Source of the DNA: Calditrichaceae bacterium
Lineage (GTDB): Bacteria; Calditrichota; Calditrichia; Calditrichales; Calditrichaceae
Direction: 5' to 3'
Length of the DNA: 7,989 bases
NCBI GenBank assembly: GCA_030622395.1
Contig: JAUXGF010000118.1
Span: 1-7,989, forward strand
Under the pieces are notes generated by a model. It saw nothing but the letters and a program-made list of their open reading frames with translations. It searched no databases and had not been told where the DNA came from. A program made the translations under genes and the position numbers. Shown piece after piece: positions 5,525 to 7,989 of this stretch; the first letter of the stretch is position 1; each line of letters starts with the position of its first letter.

Positions 5525-6724
5525 ATGGATAAAAATTTAATAAATAAAATTAATCAGTTAGCAGAGCGGTATACGGATGAAACTGCGCAGTTCTTGCGTG
5601 ATATGATTGCCATACCGTCAATTAGCTGCGATGAGAAAAATGTAATCCAAAGAATTAAACAGGAAATGGAAACGATAGGTTATGATGAGATAACTATTGA
5701 TCCCATGGGCAATATTTTGGGGCGGATAGGATCCGGTAAACGAATCATCGCCTTTGACGCCCATGTGGATACGGTTGATGTCGGAAATTCAGACCTGTGG
5801 GATTTTGATCCATTTAAAGGAAAAGTGGAAAACGGCGTTATTTACGGACGCGGCGCATCGGATATGGAAGGCGGAATGGCGGCTATTACTTATGCCGGTA
5901 AAATATTGAAAGAAACCGGGATTCCCGATGATGTAACAGTTTATGTGATTGGCAGTATTCAGGAAGAAGACTGCGACGGCTTGTGCTGGCAGTATATTTA
6001 TAATGAAAACAAACTGCGCCCTGATCTGGTTGTTATAACCGAACCTACTAATCTTAATATTTACCGTGGTCACCGCGGCAGGATGGAAATGGAAATTGAA
6101 ACTTCCGGAATATCCTGTCATGGTTCCGCTCCGGAACGCGGTGAAAATGCCATCTATAAAATGGCTGATATTATTAAAGATATTGAAAAATTAAATGACC
6201 GCTTGAAGTATGATGAATTTTTGGGCAAGGGAACAATTACTATTTCGCATATCCGCTCAACGTCGCCGTCATTGTGCGCAGTGGCGGACGGCGCTGTGAT
6301 TCATCTGGACAGGCGCTTAACAGCGGGGGAAACGGAAAAAAGCGCATTGGAAGAAATTCGCAGTCTGCCTTCATTTAAAGCAGCCAACGCAGTTGTAAGG
6401 GTTTTAGATTACGATACGCCAAGTTATACAGGTTTAAAATATCCCACAAAAAAATATTATCCTACATGGAATTTTAAGGAAGATCATCCAGCCGTAAAGA
6501 CGGCGGTTGCCGCATATAAACAAATATTTAACGCCCCGCCAAAAGTGGATAAATGGACATTTTCGACTAACGGCGTGGCAACTGCTGGAATGTTTGGAAT
6601 CCCGACTATCGGCTTTGGTCCGGCAAATGAAATTTATGCCCACAGCCCGCAGGATCAATGTCCGGTTGAGCATTTAACTAAGGCGATGATGTTTTATGCG
6701 GCGCTGGTTTGGGAATTTAGCTGA
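5525..6724 (+). CDS. ygeY: YgeY-type M20 family metallohydrolase
   Basis: A 399-residue M20 family dinuclear zinc hydrolase, predicted cytosolic, close in length to E. coli YgeY (about 403). Metal and catalytic residues seen are His80 and Asp82 (FDAHVDTVD), Asp113 (GRGASDMEGGMA), Glu147 and Glu148 (SIQEEDCDG), Glu173 (ITEPTNL) and His373 (EIYAHSPQDQ). The family hydrolyses amide bonds; YgeY belongs to the selenium-hydroxylase-linked purine or hydantoin degradation set, where it is thought to act on a carbamoyl-type intermediate, but the exact step is not something I can derive. The start is supported by GAAAGG (5511-5516), eight bases before the ATG. It lies 160 bases ahead of the carbamoyltransferase, separated by repeats. 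An ArgE/DapE-like or generic M20 peptidase is the alternative; RGHRGRMEMEIET (181-193) and the overall match favour YgeY. Confidence 0.9.
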   Translation: MDKNLINKINQLAERYTDETAQFLRDMIAIPSISCDEKNVIQRIKQEMETIGYDEITIDPMGNILGRIGSGKRIIAFDAHVDTVDVGNSDLWDFDPFKGKVENGVIYGRGASDMEGGMAAITYAGKILKETGIPDDVTVYVIGSIQEEDCDGLCWQYIYNENKLRPDLVVITEPTNLNIYRGHRGRMEMEIETSGISCHGSAPERGENAIYKMADIIKDIEKLNDRLKYDEFLGKGTITISHIRSTSPSLCAVADGAVIHLDRRLTAGETEKSALEEIRSLPSFKAANAVVRVLDYDTPSYTGLKYPTKKYYPTWNFKEDHPAVKTAVAAYKQIFNAPPKVDKWTFSTNGVATAGMFGIPTIGFGPANEIYAHSPQDQCPVEHLTKAMMFYAALVWEFS

Positions 6725-6725
6725 A

Positions 6726-6760
6726 AATCGGTAATCGGTAATCAGTAAGCGGTAATCAGT
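6726..6760. repeat. Heptanucleotide tandem tract (AATCGGT type)
   Basis: Five in-register 7-mers: AATCGGT, AATCGGT, AATCAGT, AAGCGGT, AATCAGT. It begins two bases after the ygeY stop codon and leads directly into the hairpin repeat at 6761. Confidence 0.85.
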
Positions 6761-6778
6761 ATTCCCGCAAAAGCGGGG
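6761..6778. repeat. GC-rich hairpin repeat, uninterrupted copy
   Basis: CCCGC (6764-6768) and GCGGG (6773-6777) pair around an AAAA loop. This is the empty-site counterpart of the repeat split by the element at 1861-2057. It could act as a weak terminator for ygeY, but no T run follows; a competing pairing of GCGG (6773-6776) with CCGC (6782-6785) is also possible. Confidence 0.7.
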
Positions 6779-6790
6779 TTTCCGCTCCAA

Positions 6791-6825
6791 CCAGCATCAA
6801 GCATCCAGCGACCAGTATCCAGTAT
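6791..6825. repeat. Heptanucleotide tandem tract (CCAGYAT type)
   Basis: CCAGCAT, CAAGCAT, CCAGCGA, CCAGTAT, CCAGTAT in strict 7-bp register. The first three units match the tract at 2085-2105, so this tract and the preceding hairpin form one composite repeat. It lies about 60 bases before the ygeW start. Confidence 0.85.
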
Positions 6826-6868
6826 CAATTTAAATAAAAAAATCAAAATTAATATACTATTGTTATTA

Positions 6869-6876
6869 AGAAAGGA
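6869..6876 (+). promoter_or_regulatory. Ribosome-binding site that fixes the ygeW start
   Basis: AGAAAGGA lies seven bases before the ATG at 6884. A longer in-frame reading from TTG at 6860 would start upstream of and read through this site, so it is rejected in favour of the ATG. Confidence 0.8.
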
Positions 6877-6883
6877 TACACGA

Positions 6884-7858
6884 ATGAACCTTAAAGGAAG
6901 AGATTTTATTTCGACTCAGGATTGGAGTAAAGAAGAATTGGAATTTGCTTTAGATAAATCGGTCGATTTGAAAAATAAATTTAAAAACGGAATTGCTCAT
7001 CGTGAATTGCCTGATAAAACAGCATTCCTGATTTTTTTCGATAAATCAACGCGCACTCGTAATTCTTTTGAAGCCGGTATAACTCAATTGGGCGGTCACG
7101 GTCATTTTATAGAAGCGCATACCTCGCAAATCGCTCATGGCGAAAGTCCCAAAGATATGGGGATTATTCTGTCAAGTTACGGTCACGGGATTGCAATCCG
7201 TCATGACCTTGTGCCAGGCGAAGGAAACGCTTATATGCGTGAAGTGGCAAAATGGGCTTCAGCGCCGGTAATGAATATGCAGTGCGACGTTGATCATCCA
7301 TTTCAAATGATGGCGGATTTGATGACTATCCGTGAAATTTTCGGCGATAATCTAAAAGGGCGGAAAATTGCCGTTTCATGGGCTTATGCGCCGAGTTACG
7401 CCAAGCCGGTTTCCGTGCCCCAGGGCTTGATAATGCTTATGACCCGCTTCGGCATGGATGTAACGTTAGCTCATCCGCCTGAATATTCTTTAATGAAAGA
7501 GCCTATGGAAGCGGCACAGAAAAACGCAGCGGAAAGCGGTGGCAGTATAAAGGTAGTGGATTCTATGGAAGAAGCGTTTAAAGACGCCGATGTAGTTTAT
7601 CCTAAAAGCTGGGGTATTTTATCTATGTTTGATAAGCCGGAGAATGCGCTGGAAATATCCAAAAAATATAAAAATTGGATCTGCGACGAGCAGAAAATGA
7701 GGTTGGCTAAAGATAATTCAATTTATATGCACTGTCTGCCGGCAGACCGCGGCTTTGAAGTTACCGACGCAGTAATCGACGGCCCGCATTCGGTTGTCTA
7801 TCAGGAAGCGGAAAACCGGCTGCATACGGCAAAAGCGATTATGGCTTTGACTACGTAA
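6884..7858 (+). CDS. ygeW: YgeW-type knotted carbamoyltransferase
   Basis: A 324-residue protein of the aspartate/ornithine carbamoyltransferase superfamily. The carbamoyl-phosphate motif STRTR is at residues 55-59, the DVDHPFQ motif at 135-141 and HCLP at 283-286. The segment YAPSYAKPVSVPQG (168-181) is the proline-bearing loop expected in the knotted branch (YgeW, N-acetyl- and N-succinylornithine transcarbamylases) rather than ordinary ornithine carbamoyltransferase. It is clearly shorter than E. coli YgeW (about 396). The substrate of YgeW is not settled; in the purine-degradation context it may run in the phosphorolytic direction to give carbamoyl phosphate for ATP production. No carbamate kinase gene is in the window. 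It is the last gene of the group here and is followed by a stem-loop. N-acetylornithine transcarbamylase is the main alternative, but the neighbours are against it. Confidence 0.88.
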   Translation: MNLKGRDFISTQDWSKEELEFALDKSVDLKNKFKNGIAHRELPDKTAFLIFFDKSTRTRNSFEAGITQLGGHGHFIEAHTSQIAHGESPKDMGIILSSYGHGIAIRHDLVPGEGNAYMREVAKWASAPVMNMQCDVDHPFQMMADLMTIREIFGDNLKGRKIAVSWAYAPSYAKPVSVPQGLIMLMTRFGMDVTLAHPPEYSLMKEPMEAAQKNAAESGGSIKVVDSMEEAFKDADVVYPKSWGILSMFDKPENALEISKKYKNWICDEQKMRLAKDNSIYMHCLPADRGFEVTDAVIDGPHSVVYQEAENRLHTAKAIMALTT

Positions 7859-7878
7859 GAAGTAGGAATTGGGAATTT
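7858..7878. repeat. Short heptamer tract overlapping the ygeW stop
   Basis: AGAAGTA, GGAATTG, GGAATTT in 7-bp register starting at the last base of the stop codon. The units resemble the GGAAGTA tract at 1-35. Confidence 0.45.
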
Positions 7879-7881
7879 TCT

Positions 7882-7915
7882 TGTATCAGAGTTAAGCGAA
7901 GCGGTCTCTGATACA
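7882..7915 (+). terminator. Stem-loop after ygeW, possible terminator
   Basis: TGTATCAGAG (7882-7891) pairs perfectly with CTCTGATACA (7906-7915) around a 14-base loop containing AAGCGAAGCGG. There is no T tail, so it may instead be a dispersed palindromic repeat. Confidence 0.45.
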
Positions 7916-7973
7916 TACGGAGGGAATATAAATCCAACTATGTTTCACAAAAGTTAAGCCGAATAATTCTTTA

Positions 7974-7986
7974 GTCCCAGCGGGAC
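7974..7986. repeat. Small hairpin at the right edge (GTCCC/GGGAC)
   Basis: GTCCC and GGGAC pair around AGC, within TTTAGTCCCAGCGGGACGAA. From memory this wording is that of an intergenic repeat common in Bacteroidota-like genomes; it is cut by the window edge and no second copy is seen here. Apart from this and the stem-loop at 7882, the last 130 bases hold no gene. Confidence 0.4.
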
Positions 7987-7989
7987 GAA

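Noticed and set aside
5231..5532. Reading frames on both strands through the octamer arrays
   Set aside because: Their proteins only spell out the 8-bp repeat (strings such as HHSILPPLHSSILP); no gene is likely.
6860..6883. Upstream TTG start for ygeW
   Set aside because: The AGAAAGGA site lies between this TTG and the ATG at 6884, at the right distance from the ATG.

Overview
The window carries four genes of the ssnA/ygeW/ygeY group: an SsnA-type amidohydrolase (452-1783), a zinc-ribbon threonine-synthase-like PLP enzyme (2135-3310), a YgeY-type M20 hydrolase (5525-6724) and a YgeW-type knotted carbamoyltransferase (6884-7858). In Escherichia coli and many anaerobes relatives of these genes lie close together. 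They were first noticed through their association with selenium-dependent molybdenum hydroxylases, and more recently tied to anaerobic purine and uric-acid breakdown. Here all four lie on the + strand, but each has its own ribosome-binding site and wide, repeat-filled spacers. Three of the four are followed by a stem-loop, so they look like separate transcription units or a loose cluster rather than a tight operon. The YgeX diaminopropionate ammonia-lyase expected beside YgeW and YgeY is not in the window. The threonine-synthase-like enzyme is the only PLP lyase-type enzyme present and may take its place (inference).

Between the second and third metabolic genes (about 3463-5280) lies a different block. 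It holds the remains of a toxin-antitoxin pair (a frameshifted antitoxin-like gene and only the first codons of a PIN toxin), a minus-strand PD-(D/E)XK nuclease with a C-terminal DUF5655 domain, and a small staphylococcal-nuclease-like protein. The stretch 3463-4923 is visibly more AT-rich than the metabolic genes. The block is bracketed by arrays of a degenerate 8-bp repeat (3358-3462, and 5281-5510 as an inverted pair), which suggests insertion or recombination at repeats.

The intergenic DNA is unusually rich in short repeats. Tracts of 7-bp period occur at 1-35, 1834-1854, 2085-2105, 6726-6760, 6791-6825 and 7858-7878; the 8-bp arrays and several perfect palindromes add to them. Upstream of the threonine-synthase-like gene there is a 197-bp element (1861-2057) with perfect 14-bp terminal inverted repeats. 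It is inserted in the AAAA loop of a small GC-rich hairpin repeat, and an uninterrupted copy of that repeat is present at 6761-6805. The window therefore holds both a filled and an empty site.

The organism is most likely an uncultured anaerobic bacterium. The palindromic repeat styles (for example CCCCTCTTGAGAGGGG near the left edge and GTCCCAGCGGGAC at the right edge) resemble those I associate with Bacteroidota-like (FCB) genomes, but this is a weak, memory-based hint and the phylum cannot be fixed from the sequence alone. I see no tRNA, rRNA, CRISPR array or complete transposase gene.
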